NCBI RefSeq assembly: GCF_009184865.1
Contig: NZ_CP045096.1
Coordinates: 1,178,001 to 1,242,000, forward strand
From: Streptomyces phaeolivaceus
GTDB taxonomy: Bacteria > Actinomycetota > Actinomycetes > Streptomycetales > Streptomycetaceae
Length of the DNA stretch: 64,000 nucleotides
Reading direction: 5' to 3'
Numbering within the stretch: the first letter of the stretch is position 1; the number at the start of each line of letters is the position of its first letter. The notes beneath the pieces are model-generated. The model ran no database searches and was not told where the DNA came from. It saw only the letters and a list, made by a program, of their open reading frames with translations. Of the stretch, positions 1 through 7,803 are shown in pieces. A program made the translations under genes and the position numbers.

Positions 1-315
1 GACCCGCGCCTCGGGCTGCCGCAGCTGACCGGGTTCGAGAACCACCAGGGCGTCACCCACCTCGGCCCCACCGCCCGCCCCCTCGCCCAGGTGCGGCTGG
101 GCAAGGGCAACGGCACGGGCGACGGCACGGAGGGCGCGTACAACGACACCGTGTTCGGTACGTACATGCACGGGCCGGTGCTGGCGCGGAACCCGCAGAT
201 CGCGGACCTGCTGCTGAAGCTGGCGCTGGATGTGAACGCGCTGCCGCCGACCGACGACCGCTGGTTCGAGGCGCTGCGCGACGAGCGCATCTCGGCGGCG
301 ACCCAGCCCGCGTAA
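1..315 (+). CDS. Type 1 glutamine amidotransferase, GatD-like (3' end only)
   Basis: The reading frame is open from the first base, so only the last 104 residues are present. The fragment shows the C-terminal part of a CobQ/GatD-type class I glutamine amidotransferase: an ENHQGVTHLG stretch, then GTYMHGPVLARNP, where the histidine matches the catalytic His of the Cys-His-Glu triad, and a C-terminal helix. In Gram-positives GatD works with MurT to amidate the D-Glu of lipid II. MurT is expected just upstream, outside the window. A cobyric-acid-synthase-like protein is the alternative. The fragment is short for this family because the window boundary cuts it, not because the gene is damaged. 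Confidence 0.8.
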   Translation, partial: DPRLGLPQLTGFENHQGVTHLGPTARPLAQVRLGKGNGTGDGTEGAYNDTVFGTYMHGPVLARNPQIADLLLKLALDVNALPPTDDRWFEALRDERISAATQPA

Positions 316-580
316 GGCGACCCAGCCCGCGTAACACGCCGCGCGGGACGGGCCGAGGAGCCCGCGAAACGGTTCCTCAGTGCCCGTACGAAAGCCCGTC
401 CGACACTGCCCCCGCTCATGTGTGAAAGCCCGTCTGACCAGGGCTCCGCTCACCTGTGCGGGGGCGTCCAGCAGGCGGACGCCCGCTACGGGCCCGCCCC
501 CTGCCGCCGGTAGGGTGGCGGGGATTCCAGCCGGACAGCGTGGTCCGGTCCCCGGCCCACGTCGAGAAGGTATTCGGGCT

Positions 581-1606
581 ATGCGCATTGGTGTCCTCAC
601 ATCCGGCGGCGACTGCCCAGGGCTGAACGCCGTCATCCGGTCCGTCGTGCACCGCGCCGTCGTCGACCACGGCGACGAGGTCATCGGCTTCCGGGACGGC
701 TGGAAGGGTCTTCTGGACTGCGACTACCTCAAGCTCGATCTGGACGCGGTGGCGGGCATCCTGGCCCGCGGCGGCACGATCCTCGGCTCCTCCCGGGTCC
801 AGCCCTCGCATCTGCGGGACGGGGTGGCGCGGGCGAAGGGCCATGTCGAGGAGCTGGGTCTCGACGCGATCATCCCCATCGGCGGCGAGGGCACCCTCAA
901 GGCGGCCCGGCTGATGTCGGACAGCGGTCTGCCGGTCGTGGGTGTGCCGAAGACCATCGACAACGACATCGCGGTCACGGACGTCACCTTCGGCTTCGAC
1001 ACGGCCGTGGGCGTCGCCACCGAGGCCCTGGACCGGCTGAAGACCACCGCCGAGTCCCACCAGCGGGTCCTGGTCGTGGAGGTCATGGGCCGCCACACCG
1101 GCTGGATCGCGCTCCACTCCGGCATGGCGGCCGGCGCGCACGCCATCGTCGTCCCCGAACGGCCCTTCGACATCGAGGAGTTGACCGCGCGGGTCGGCGA
1201 GCGGTTCGCTGCGGGCAAGAGGTTCGCGATCGTCGTCGCGGCGGAGGGGGCCAAGCCGAAGGCCGGGTCGATGGAGTTCGACGAGGGCGGCAAGGACATC
1301 TACGGGCACGAGCGGTTCGCCGGGATCGCGCGGCAGCTGTCGATCGAGCTGGAGCAGCGTCTCGGGAAGGAGGCGCGGCCGGTGATCCTCGGGCATGTGC
1401 AGCGGGGCGGTACGCCGACCGCGTACGACCGGGTGCTGGCGACGCGGTTCGGGTGGCACGCGGTGGAGGCCGTGCACCGGAGGGAGTTCGGGAACATGAC
1501 CGCGCTGCGGGGGACGGACATCGTGATGGTGCCGCTCGCGGAGGCGGTGGAGACGTTGAAGACGGTGCCTTCCGAGCGGTACGCCGAGGCGGAGTGTGTG
1601 CTGTGA
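581..1606 (+). CDS. pfkA: 6-phosphofructokinase (Group III, PfkA)
   Basis: Makes fructose 1,6-bisphosphate from fructose 6-phosphate in glycolysis. The 341-residue length is that of the actinobacterial Group III enzymes. GGDCPGLN near residue 10 is the nucleotide-binding loop, GGEGT around residue 103 carries the Gly typical of ATP users (PPi enzymes have Asp there), and PKTIDND holds the catalytic Asp. The Lys in PKTIDND is shared with PPi-type enzymes, which is normal for Group III. The ATG at 581 follows a GAGAAGG ribosome site. The same frame is open upstream, but that stretch has no family similarity. Actinomycetes carry several pfkA paralogues. This looks like the one called pfkA3 in S. 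coelicolor (from memory). Confidence 0.93.
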   Translation: MRIGVLTSGGDCPGLNAVIRSVVHRAVVDHGDEVIGFRDGWKGLLDCDYLKLDLDAVAGILARGGTILGSSRVQPSHLRDGVARAKGHVEELGLDAIIPIGGEGTLKAARLMSDSGLPVVGVPKTIDNDIAVTDVTFGFDTAVGVATEALDRLKTTAESHQRVLVVEVMGRHTGWIALHSGMAAGAHAIVVPERPFDIEELTARVGERFAAGKRFAIVVAAEGAKPKAGSMEFDEGGKDIYGHERFAGIARQLSIELEQRLGKEARPVILGHVQRGGTPTAYDRVLATRFGWHAVEAVHRREFGNMTALRGTDIVMVPLAEAVETLKTVPSERYAEAECVL

Positions 1607-1643
1607 GTTCCGACTAGGAGCTCGGTTCAGCGGGTGGTCCGTC

Positions 1644-1714
1644 GGCTGCGGGTGGTTCGTGGCTTGTCACGCCCACGCGGCGGAGCCGCATATCGAGACA
1701 GCCCCGCGCCCCTT
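1644..1714. repeat. Dispersed intergenic repeat, copy 1
   Basis: A stretch of about 70 bp after pfkA contains CGGCGGAGCCGCATAT followed by ACAGCCCCGCGCCCCT. A closely similar copy lies at 37077-37145, in the same position just after a gene end. Both copies lie outside coding sequence, so the similarity is not due to a shared protein. This looks like one of the mobile or REP-like intergenic units common in Streptomyces. Its function is unknown. Confidence 0.7.
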
Positions 1715-1722
1715 CAAGGCTT

Positions 1723-1750
1723 GCCCCCGGTCATGATCGTGACCGGGGGC
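1723..1750. terminator. Rho-independent-type hairpin after pfkA
   Basis: Perfect 11-bp arms, GCCCCCGGTCA and TGACCGGGGGC, enclose a 6-nt loop. There is no U tract, which is usual for Streptomyces terminators. It sits between pfkA and the ctaG-like gene. Confidence 0.7.
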
Positions 1751-1808
1751 GGTTCTACTCTTGGGGCGGACGTACAGCGCGCAACCCCCATGAAACAGGA
1801 GCCGGCGG

Positions 1809-2753
1809 ATGGATCACAGCGGGCACGGTATGGGGCTTTTGCCCTTCACTCTCGGGCGGGGGCTCTCGTGGTCGGCGGATCCGTTCTTCCTGGTCGCCTG
1901 TCTGGCGGCCCTCGCCCTCTACGGGTGGGGCGTCGTGCGGCTGGTGCGGCGGGGGGACAAGTGGCCCGTGGGACGGACGGTCGCGTTCGTGCTGGGTGTG
2001 CTGCTGGTGATGCTGGTGACGTGCACGGGGCTGAACGACTACGGCATGGTCATGTTCAGCGTGCACATGGTGCAGCACATGGTGATCAGCATGCTGGCGC
2101 CGATCGTGCTGCTGCTGGGGGCGCCGGTCACCCTGGCGTTGCGGGCGCTGCCGGTGGCGGGGAGGGGCCGGAAGGGGCCGCGTGAGCTGCTGCTGATGTT
2201 CCTGCACAGCTGGTACATGAAGATCGTCACGCATCCGGCGTTCACGATCCCGATGTTCATCGCGAGCCTGTACGGGCTGTACTTCACGCCGTTGTTCGAC
2301 TTCCTGATGGGGTCGACGCTCGGGCACATCGTGATGATGACGCACTTCCTGCTGGTCGGGCTGTTCTTCTTCTGGCCGATCATGGGCGTCGACCCGGGCC
2401 CGCACCGGCCCGGCTATCTGATGCGGATGCTGGAACTGTTCGCGGGCATGCCGTTCCACGCGTTCTTCGGCATCGCGCTGATGATGGCGTCCGCGCCGAT
2501 GGTGAAGACGTACGAGAACCCGCCCGCCTCCCTCGGTATCGACGCGCTCGCCGACCAGAACGCGGCCGGTGGCATCGCGTGGGCGTTCAGCGAGATCCCC
2601 TCGGTGCTCGTGCTGCTCGCGCTGCTGTTCCAGTGGTACGGCTCCGAGCAGCGGCAGGCCAAGCGCGCGGACCGCGCGGCCGACCGGGACGGCGACAAGG
2701 AACTGGAGGCGTACAACGCCTATCTCGCCTCACTCGCCGCACGTGGTCGCTGA
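1809..2753 (+). CDS. CtaG-like cytochrome c oxidase assembly membrane protein
   Basis: A 314-residue polytopic membrane protein of the caa3_CtaG family. It begins with a His-rich N terminus (MDHSGHGMG) followed by about seven hydrophobic segments. The signature VHMVQHMV lies in the third segment, with further His/Met-rich helices (IVMMTHFLLVG, PFHAFFG), consistent with a role in copper delivery or assembly of haem-copper oxidase. The C-terminal 40 residues are charged and probably cytoplasmic. The ATG follows AACAGGAGC. No oxidase genes lie next to it, so the role rests on the family alone. The gene appears monocistronic between two intergenic hairpin or promoter regions. Confidence 0.85.
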   Translation: MDHSGHGMGLLPFTLGRGLSWSADPFFLVACLAALALYGWGVVRLVRRGDKWPVGRTVAFVLGVLLVMLVTCTGLNDYGMVMFSVHMVQHMVISMLAPIVLLLGAPVTLALRALPVAGRGRKGPRELLLMFLHSWYMKIVTHPAFTIPMFIASLYGLYFTPLFDFLMGSTLGHIVMMTHFLLVGLFFFWPIMGVDPGPHRPGYLMRMLELFAGMPFHAFFGIALMMASAPMVKTYENPPASLGIDALADQNAAGGIAWAFSEIPSVLVLLALLFQWYGSEQRQAKRADRAADRDGDKELEAYNAYLASLAARGR

Positions 2754-2757
2754 GCCA

Positions 2758-2822
2758 CATTCCCCTTCCCCTTTCCCCTTTTTCTTTTTCCTTGACGGCG
2801 AGGCTTTGCCCTTAAGTAGCAT
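2758..2822 (+). promoter_or_regulatory. Polypyrimidine tract and candidate promoter for the PASTA lipoprotein gene
   Basis: A C/T-only run of about 33 nt (2758-2791) precedes TTGACG at 2792-2797 and TAGCAT at 2817-2822, with a 19-bp spacer. This fits a vegetative-type promoter about 60 bp upstream of the ATG at 2884. The pyrimidine run may serve as the tail of termination for the ctaG-like gene. Inferred from motif only. Confidence 0.45.
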
Positions 2823-2883
2823 GTTGTGTGAGCCCCGCGTCAGCTCTGTGGGGTGACGGGGGAAACCGCTGGGGGGAGCGGTC

Positions 2884-4389
2884 ATGACAATTCACACACG
2901 CTTGCGAACATGTCTGCTGTTGGTGGGTGTACTGGTCCTCGGCGGGTGCGGTGACTCCGCCCCCTCACTGCTCGCGGTGCAGGCGGTGGCCGCGGGGATC
3001 CCGTCCCTCGCCCCCTTCTTCGACGAGGGCGAACAACTGGGCCGTGACCAGCCCGACCTGCGGTCCCTTGAGCCGCACAGCGGTCTCCAGCAGGGCAACA
3101 CCCCCGGTCTGTACGGGGGCACGCAGAAACCGAAGATCTGTGACGTGGGCAGGCTGGAGGATTTCCTCACCGCTCCGGAGAACAAGAAAAAGGCTCAGGA
3201 ATGGGCCCGGATCGCTGGTGTCGATGTCGATGGAATCGGACGTCGTCTCGATGAACTCACACCCGTTCTCCTGCGCCACGACACCCTCGTGAAGAACCAC
3301 GACTACAAGAAGGGCGAAGCCGTCCCCTTCGACGCGTTGCTGGAATCCGGAATCGCGGTTCTGGTCGACGATCAGGGCCTGCCCGCCGTGAAGTGCAGCT
3401 GCGGAAATCCGCTGCGCGCGTTCGACGGGAACCCCGAGCGCGTCAAGGTCGAGTTCGCCGGCGACCACAAGAAGTGGAAGGGCTTCGAAAAGTCCGCGGT
3501 GGTCGTCGTCAAGCCCGCTCCCGAGCGGCTGCGGGAGATCAGGCTCGTCGATGTCGAGGATCCGGACCGGGGCATCAGCCGGGAGGTCGGCACCACGGGC
3601 GAGTCCGACACGACGTTCGACACCCGGCTACGGCAGGCCGTGCCGAAGGTCCGGGGGATGACCTTCGGCGAGGCGAGCGCGGCCATGGCGGACAAGGGCC
3701 TGGCGGTGACCGTCGCCGGGGACGGGATGCCGCCGGGTGACGCGCCCGTGACCGGATCGAGCCCGGGACCGGGTGCCGAGCTGGCGTTCGGCGCGGCGGT
3801 GGCACTGCATGTGGAGTGGCCGGGCAGGGCCTCGGAATCGGGATCGGGATCGGGGTCGGGGTCGGGGTCGGGGTCGGGATCGGGATCGGGGTCGGGATCG
3901 GGGTCCACCGGGACCGGGCCGACGGGGCCCTCGGAGACGGATGGTTCGCCGTCCGGCGGTTCGTCGCCGGGCGGGTCGTCGCCGGGCGGGTCGTCGCCGG
4001 GCGGGTCGTCGCCGTCGGAGGGGGACTCGACGCCGAAGGGCCGCGACACGACTCCGTCGGGCGGGGGCTCCTCCCCGGCGGACGGCGGGTCCTCGCCCAC
4101 GGGACCGACCACTCCCCCGTCGACGGGCGGCACCTCGCTCGTGCCGTCGCCGTCCAAGTCGTCCGGGGAGCCGCCGCCCGACCCCACGCCCACCTCCGCC
4201 CCGGCCGTTCCCTCGCCGCCTCCCGGCTCCACCAGGTCGACCGGGCCGCCGCCGACGCCCGACCCCGATCCCACCCCGCCGGAGGACAGCGGCCCGCCCA
4301 CCGGCACCCCGACCACGAGCGCCCCCGATCCGACGAGCGCTCCCCCGGGTGAACCCGTCGGGGAACCGGCCCAGTTCATGTGGATCTGA
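2884..4389 (+). CDS. PASTA-domain lipoprotein with Gly/Ser and Pro-rich tail
   Basis: A 501-residue predicted lipoprotein. The signal peptide ends in the lipobox LGGC, with Cys22 as the acylation site. A unique region follows to about residue 250. A single PASTA domain comes next (about residues 252-310, containing VRGMTFGEASAAMADKGL). The tail from about residue 320 is a low-complexity GSGSGS run, then SSPGG repeats and a Ser/Pro/Thr-rich stretch, probably a wall-spanning stalk. PASTA domains bind muropeptides and beta-lactams and usually sit on Ser/Thr kinases. Here a kinase gene lies 34 bp downstream on the same strand, so the two may form a sensor pair split over two proteins (inference). 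The function of the middle region is unknown. Confidence 0.8.
   Translation: MTIHTRLRTCLLLVGVLVLGGCGDSAPSLLAVQAVAAGIPSLAPFFDEGEQLGRDQPDLRSLEPHSGLQQGNTPGLYGGTQKPKICDVGRLEDFLTAPENKKKAQEWARIAGVDVDGIGRRLDELTPVLLRHDTLVKNHDYKKGEAVPFDALLESGIAVLVDDQGLPAVKCSCGNPLRAFDGNPERVKVEFAGDHKKWKGFEKSAVVVVKPAPERLREIRLVDVEDPDRGISREVGTTGESDTTFDTRLRQAVPKVRGMTFGEASAAMADKGLAVTVAGDGMPPGDAPVTGSSPGPGAELAFGAAVALHVEWPGRASESGSGSGSGSGSGSGSGSGSGSGSTGTGPTGPSETDGSPSGGSSPGGSSPGGSSPGGSSPSEGDSTPKGRDTTPSGGGSSPADGGSSPTGPTTPPSTGGTSLVPSPSKSSGEPPPDPTPTSAPAVPSPPPGSTRSTGPPPTPDPDPTPPEDSGPPTGTPTTSAPDPTSAPPGEPVGEPAQFMWI
3838..3903 (+). repeat. (TCGGGA/TCGGGG)n tandem repeat coding Ser-Gly
   Basis: Eleven tandem 6-bp units of TCGGGN type encode alternating Ser-Gly. 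A second short array of GGGCGGGTCGTCGCC units follows at about 3967-4011 and encodes SSPGG. Both lie in the lipoprotein stalk and could expand or contract without breaking the frame. Confidence 0.85.
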
Positions 4390-4423
4390 CGGATCCGACG
4401 GACCTGAATTCCGGGAGTGACCG

Positions 4424-6316
4424 ATGCAGTCAGGAGCACCGCAGTCGGGAGTCGGCCGGGTCATCGCCGACCGCTATCTCCTGCTGAACCGGCTGGGCAG
4501 CGGCCATGTCTGGCTGGCGCACGACCGGCAGCTGGACTGCGAGGTGGCGCTCAAGGAGATCGTGTTCGGCAACCCGGGCGAGGCGGAGCGGGAGCGCACG
4601 GCGCGGGTGGCCCGTGCCCGCGCCGAGGCCCGGCACGCCGCCGGGCTCCGCCACCACCCGAACGTGGTCACCGTGCACGACGTCCTGGAACACGGCGAAC
4701 TGCCGTGGATCGTCATGGAGTACGTGCCCGGCGCCCTCGACCTGAAGGCCCTCGTGGCACGGCGCGGTGCCCTCGCGCCCGCCGAGTGCGCCCGGATCGG
4801 GCTGTCCGTGCTGGACGCCCTGACCGCCGGGCACGAGCGCGGTGTCATGCACCGGGACGTCAAGCCGGCCAACATCCTGCTCGCCCCGGACCGCACCGGA
4901 TCGCCGTACGCGCGCGTGCTCCTCACCGACTACGGCATCTCCGTCCAGCCCGACACCCGGGAGACCCGATACACCCGTACGCACGTCCTGGTCGGGACCG
5001 CCGGATATCTGGCGCCCGAGCGGGCGCAGGGCGGGCCGCCGACGGCCGCGTCCGACCTGTTCTCGCTGGGCTGCACGCTGTACCACGCCGTCGAGGGCTA
5101 CGGCCCCTTCGACCGTGCCACGGAGATCGCCGCGCTGACCGCCGTCGTCCTGGAGGAGCCGCGCCCGACGCTGCGGGCGGGCGCGCTGGAACCCGTACTG
5201 GCCGCCATGCTCGCCAAGGACCCCGTACGCCGGATCACCGCCGTCGAGGCCGAGGCGGCGCTGTCCGCGATCGTGACCCCGCAGGCCCATCGCCGCACCG
5301 CGCCCGACCTGGGCTCGCAGCCGCACTGGGCGAGCGAGCCCACGCACACGGCGGAGCGCGAGGTCTTCGCCGCGCCAGGGGCCCACGGGACACCGTGGCA
5401 CGCGCCGACGCCCCCGCCGGAACCCTCTCCCGCCCGGCCCGGCGGTACCGGCGTGCGCCCCCGTCGGCATCGCGGCCGGGCTCTTCTCGCGGGGATGGCC
5501 ACCACTCTCGGGCTGGCCCTGGTGGTCGGCGGGATCTGGTGGGCCATGGGGAACGTCAGGGAGCTGCCGGGCGGGCTGGGCGGCAGCGGTGACACGCTGA
5601 GCGCGCGGCTGCCGTACGGGCGGACCGTGGGGCTGGCCGAGCCGCTGAAGGACGGCGACTGTGTGGACGTCACCTGGACCGACGCCCCGTTCACGGACGC
5701 CGCCCGGCTGCGGATCGTGCCCGAGTGCGTGGGGCGGGCCATGGACGGACAGGTGATGGCCTCCTTCGAGGTGTCGTCCGCCGAGGACGCCCGGACGAGC
5801 GGGGCCGCGCGGTGCGAGCAGCTCACGGTGGAGGCCCGCGAGAAGCTCGTGGGCGTCCGGACCTATGCCGTCCTGCCGACCGACGACGGCTTCGACGCCG
5901 CGGGGCATCGGGTCGCCTGTCTGCTGCTGGGCGAGCGCAGGCCGGTGTACGGACCGATCGGTGCGTACCGGACGGTGGGTTCCACGGTGCTCGTCGATGT
6001 GGCCACCCTGCAGAAACAGGACTGCCTCGACCCGATCTCCGGCAACAGGATCCGGCTGGTCTCCTGCCAGGACCGCCACCGGCAGAAAGTGCTCGGCTTC
6101 CACGAGATGAGCCCCGGCACGACGTACGAGACGGCCCAGGACCAGGCCCTCGACGCCTGCCGGGAGAATCTGCCGCCGCAGCAGTACGGCTATGAGCCCG
6201 GTCTGACCGGTTCCGGTTTCTGGATCAGCGAGGACGGCTGGAAAAAAGGCGCACATTTTGTCGTCTGCACTGTCATTTCCGGTAGTGGAGGCACCATGGA
6301 GGGAGAAGAAGCCTGA
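4424..6316 (+). CDS. Membrane Ser/Thr protein kinase with atypical glycine loop and extracellular domain
   Basis: A 630-residue Hanks-type kinase. Residues 1-280 hold the kinase domain: Lys44 in VALKEI, HRDVKPAN with Asp145 and Asn150, and GTAGYLAPE of the activation segment. Two features are unusual. The glycine loop is shortened to LGSGHVW, lacking about three residues of the usual GSGGMGxVW, and the DFG motif is DYG (169-171). A Pro-rich linker leads to one transmembrane helix (about residues 352-374). The outer part has two Cys-containing modules beginning GDCVDV and QDCLDP that resemble septum-formation-type domains. The ATG follows GGGAG. It is probably co-transcribed with the PASTA lipoprotein and the small membrane protein downstream. 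It has all catalytic residues, so it is probably active. Confidence 0.88.
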   Translation: MQSGAPQSGVGRVIADRYLLLNRLGSGHVWLAHDRQLDCEVALKEIVFGNPGEAERERTARVARARAEARHAAGLRHHPNVVTVHDVLEHGELPWIVMEYVPGALDLKALVARRGALAPAECARIGLSVLDALTAGHERGVMHRDVKPANILLAPDRTGSPYARVLLTDYGISVQPDTRETRYTRTHVLVGTAGYLAPERAQGGPPTAASDLFSLGCTLYHAVEGYGPFDRATEIAALTAVVLEEPRPTLRAGALEPVLAAMLAKDPVRRITAVEAEAALSAIVTPQAHRRTAPDLGSQPHWASEPTHTAEREVFAAPGAHGTPWHAPTPPPEPSPARPGGTGVRPRRHRGRALLAGMATTLGLALVVGGIWWAMGNVRELPGGLGGSGDTLSARLPYGRTVGLAEPLKDGDCVDVTWTDAPFTDAARLRIVPECVGRAMDGQVMASFEVSSAEDARTSGAARCEQLTVEAREKLVGVRTYAVLPTDDGFDAAGHRVACLLLGERRPVYGPIGAYRTVGSTVLVDVATLQKQDCLDPISGNRIRLVSCQDRHRQKVLGFHEMSPGTTYETAQDQALDACRENLPPQQYGYEPGLTGSGFWISEDGWKKGAHFVVCTVISGSGGTMEGEEA

Positions 6317-6330
6317 GGAAGGGTGTTGCG

Positions 6331-6486
6331 ATGCCCGGTTCGACGAAGGCCATGGGGGTGCTCACCGTCGGTGGGCTGGTCGCGGTGACGGCCTACTCGG
6401 TGGCGCTAGGCAGCAATGGCTGGCTGTGGTTCGGATGGGTCGTCCTGGGTCTGCTGACCCTGGGGATGGTGGCGTCGCGCACCTGA
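6331..6486 (+). CDS. Small two-helix membrane protein (51 aa)
   Basis: A 51-residue ORF starting ATG, 14 bp after the kinase stop, with a good GAGGAAGGG ribosome site. It contains two hydrophobic segments (about residues 8-25 and 30-47) separated by a short GSNGW turn, and ends in ASRT. Codon use is typical of real Streptomyces genes. No function is recognised. Its position suggests co-expression with the kinase. It lies convergent with the histidine kinase gene. Confidence 0.65.
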   Translation: MPGSTKAMGVLTVGGLVAVTAYSVALGSNGWLWFGWVVLGLLTLGMVASRT

Positions 6487-6504
6487 GGCCCACGCCGGAC
6501 GCCC

Positions 6505-7737
6505 TCAGCCTCGCGGTATTCCCCCGTCCGGGTGTACGCCCGGCTGGTACTTCGGCAGCCGGGCGGTGATCTTCATGCCCGCGCCGACCGCGGTCTCGAT
6601 GACGAGGCCGTGGTCGTCGCCGTACACCTGGCGCAGCCGCTCGTCGACATTGCTCAGCCCGATGCCGCCCGAGGGGCTGGTCTCGCCGGCGAGGATGCGG
6701 CGCAGCACCTCGGGTTCCATGCCGACGCCGTCGTCCTCGATGACGACCAGGGCCTCGGCGCCCGCGTCCTGGGCGGTGATGCTGATGTGGCTCTTGCCCG
6801 CCGCGTTCACCGTGGTGCCTTCGAGGCCGTGTTTCACCGCGTTCTCCACGAGGGGCTGGAGGCAGAGGAAGGGCAGGGTGACCGGCAGGACCTCCGGGGC
6901 GATCTGCAGCGTGACCGAGAGCCGGTCGCCGAAGCGGGCCCGGACCAGCGCCAAGTAGTGGTCGATGGCGTGCAGTTCGTCGGCGAGGGTGGTGAAGTCG
7001 CCGTGCTTGCGGAACGAGTAGCGGGTGAAGTCGGCGAATTCCAGGAGGAGTTCGCGGGCGCGCTCGGGGTCGGTGCGGACGAACGAGGCGATCACCGCGA
7101 GCGAGTTGAAGATGAAGTGCGGGGAGATCTGGGCGCGCAGGGCCTTGATCTCGGCCTCGATCAGCCGGGTGCGGGACTGGTCGAGATCGGCCAGTTCCAA
7201 CTGGACGGAGACCCAGCGGGCGACCTCGCCGGCCGCGCGCACGAGGACGGCGGACTCCCGGGGCGCGCAGGCGACGAGCGCGCCGTGGACACGGTCGTCG
7301 ACCGTGAGGGGGGCGACAACCGCCCAGCGCACCGGGCAGTCGAGGATGTCGCAGGTCAGCGGGAAGGCCTCGCCCCGGCCGGTCTCCAGGGGGCCCGCCA
7401 GCCGTCCCATGATCTCGGCGCGGTGGTGCTCCGCGACGCCCTCCCAGGCGAGGACCGACTCATGGTCGGTGAGGCAGAGCGCGTCCGTGCCGAGCAGGGT
7501 GCGCAGCCGCTTGGCGGATCTGCGGGCCGTCTCCTCGGTGAGTCCGGCGCGCAGCGGGGGCGCGGCGAGTGTGGCGGTGTGCAGGGTCTGGAACGTGGCG
7601 TGCTCGACGGGCGTGCCGAGCCCGCCGAGACTGCTGCGCGTCCGGGCCGTGCGCCGGCCGAGCCAGAACCCGGCCGCGAGCAGCGGGAGCACGGCCACGC
7701 AGAACCCCGCGAGGAACCCGGTCACCTCAGCGCTCAT
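6505..7737 (-). CDS. LytS-family sensor histidine kinase
   Basis: A 410-residue kinase of the LytS/YehU type. One N-terminal transmembrane helix (about residues 7-26) is followed by a GAF-like domain (about 55-180), then the His_kinase domain with ALRAQISPHFIFNSL, where the first His is the phosphoacceptor. An HATPase domain follows, with ENAVKHG (N box) and GGIGLSNVDERL (G box). It lacks the multi-helix 5TMR-LytS sensor region of E. coli BtsS. The partner is almost certainly the LytTR regulator at 10009-10776, with the SSS symporter between them. The whole minus-strand block probably reads as one unit. By analogy with BtsSR and YpdAB it may sense a carboxylate such as pyruvate (inference). 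Confidence 0.88.
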   Translation of the reverse strand: MSAEVTGFLAGFCVAVLPLLAAGFWLGRRTARTRSSLGGLGTPVEHATFQTLHTATLAAPPLRAGLTEETARRSAKRLRTLLGTDALCLTDHESVLAWEGVAEHHRAEIMGRLAGPLETGRGEAFPLTCDILDCPVRWAVVAPLTVDDRVHGALVACAPRESAVLVRAAGEVARWVSVQLELADLDQSRTRLIEAEIKALRAQISPHFIFNSLAVIASFVRTDPERARELLLEFADFTRYSFRKHGDFTTLADELHAIDHYLALVRARFGDRLSVTLQIAPEVLPVTLPFLCLQPLVENAVKHGLEGTTVNAAGKSHISITAQDAGAEALVVIEDDGVGMEPEVLRRILAGETSPSGGIGLSNVDERLRQVYGDDHGLVIETAVGAGMKITARLPKYQPGVHPDGGIPRG

Positions 7738-7803
7738 CGCCCACCTCCCGCTCCCGGTACACCGCGCGCGGGTTCCGTCCCGCCGGTCCCGCCCCTTGGG
7801 GCC

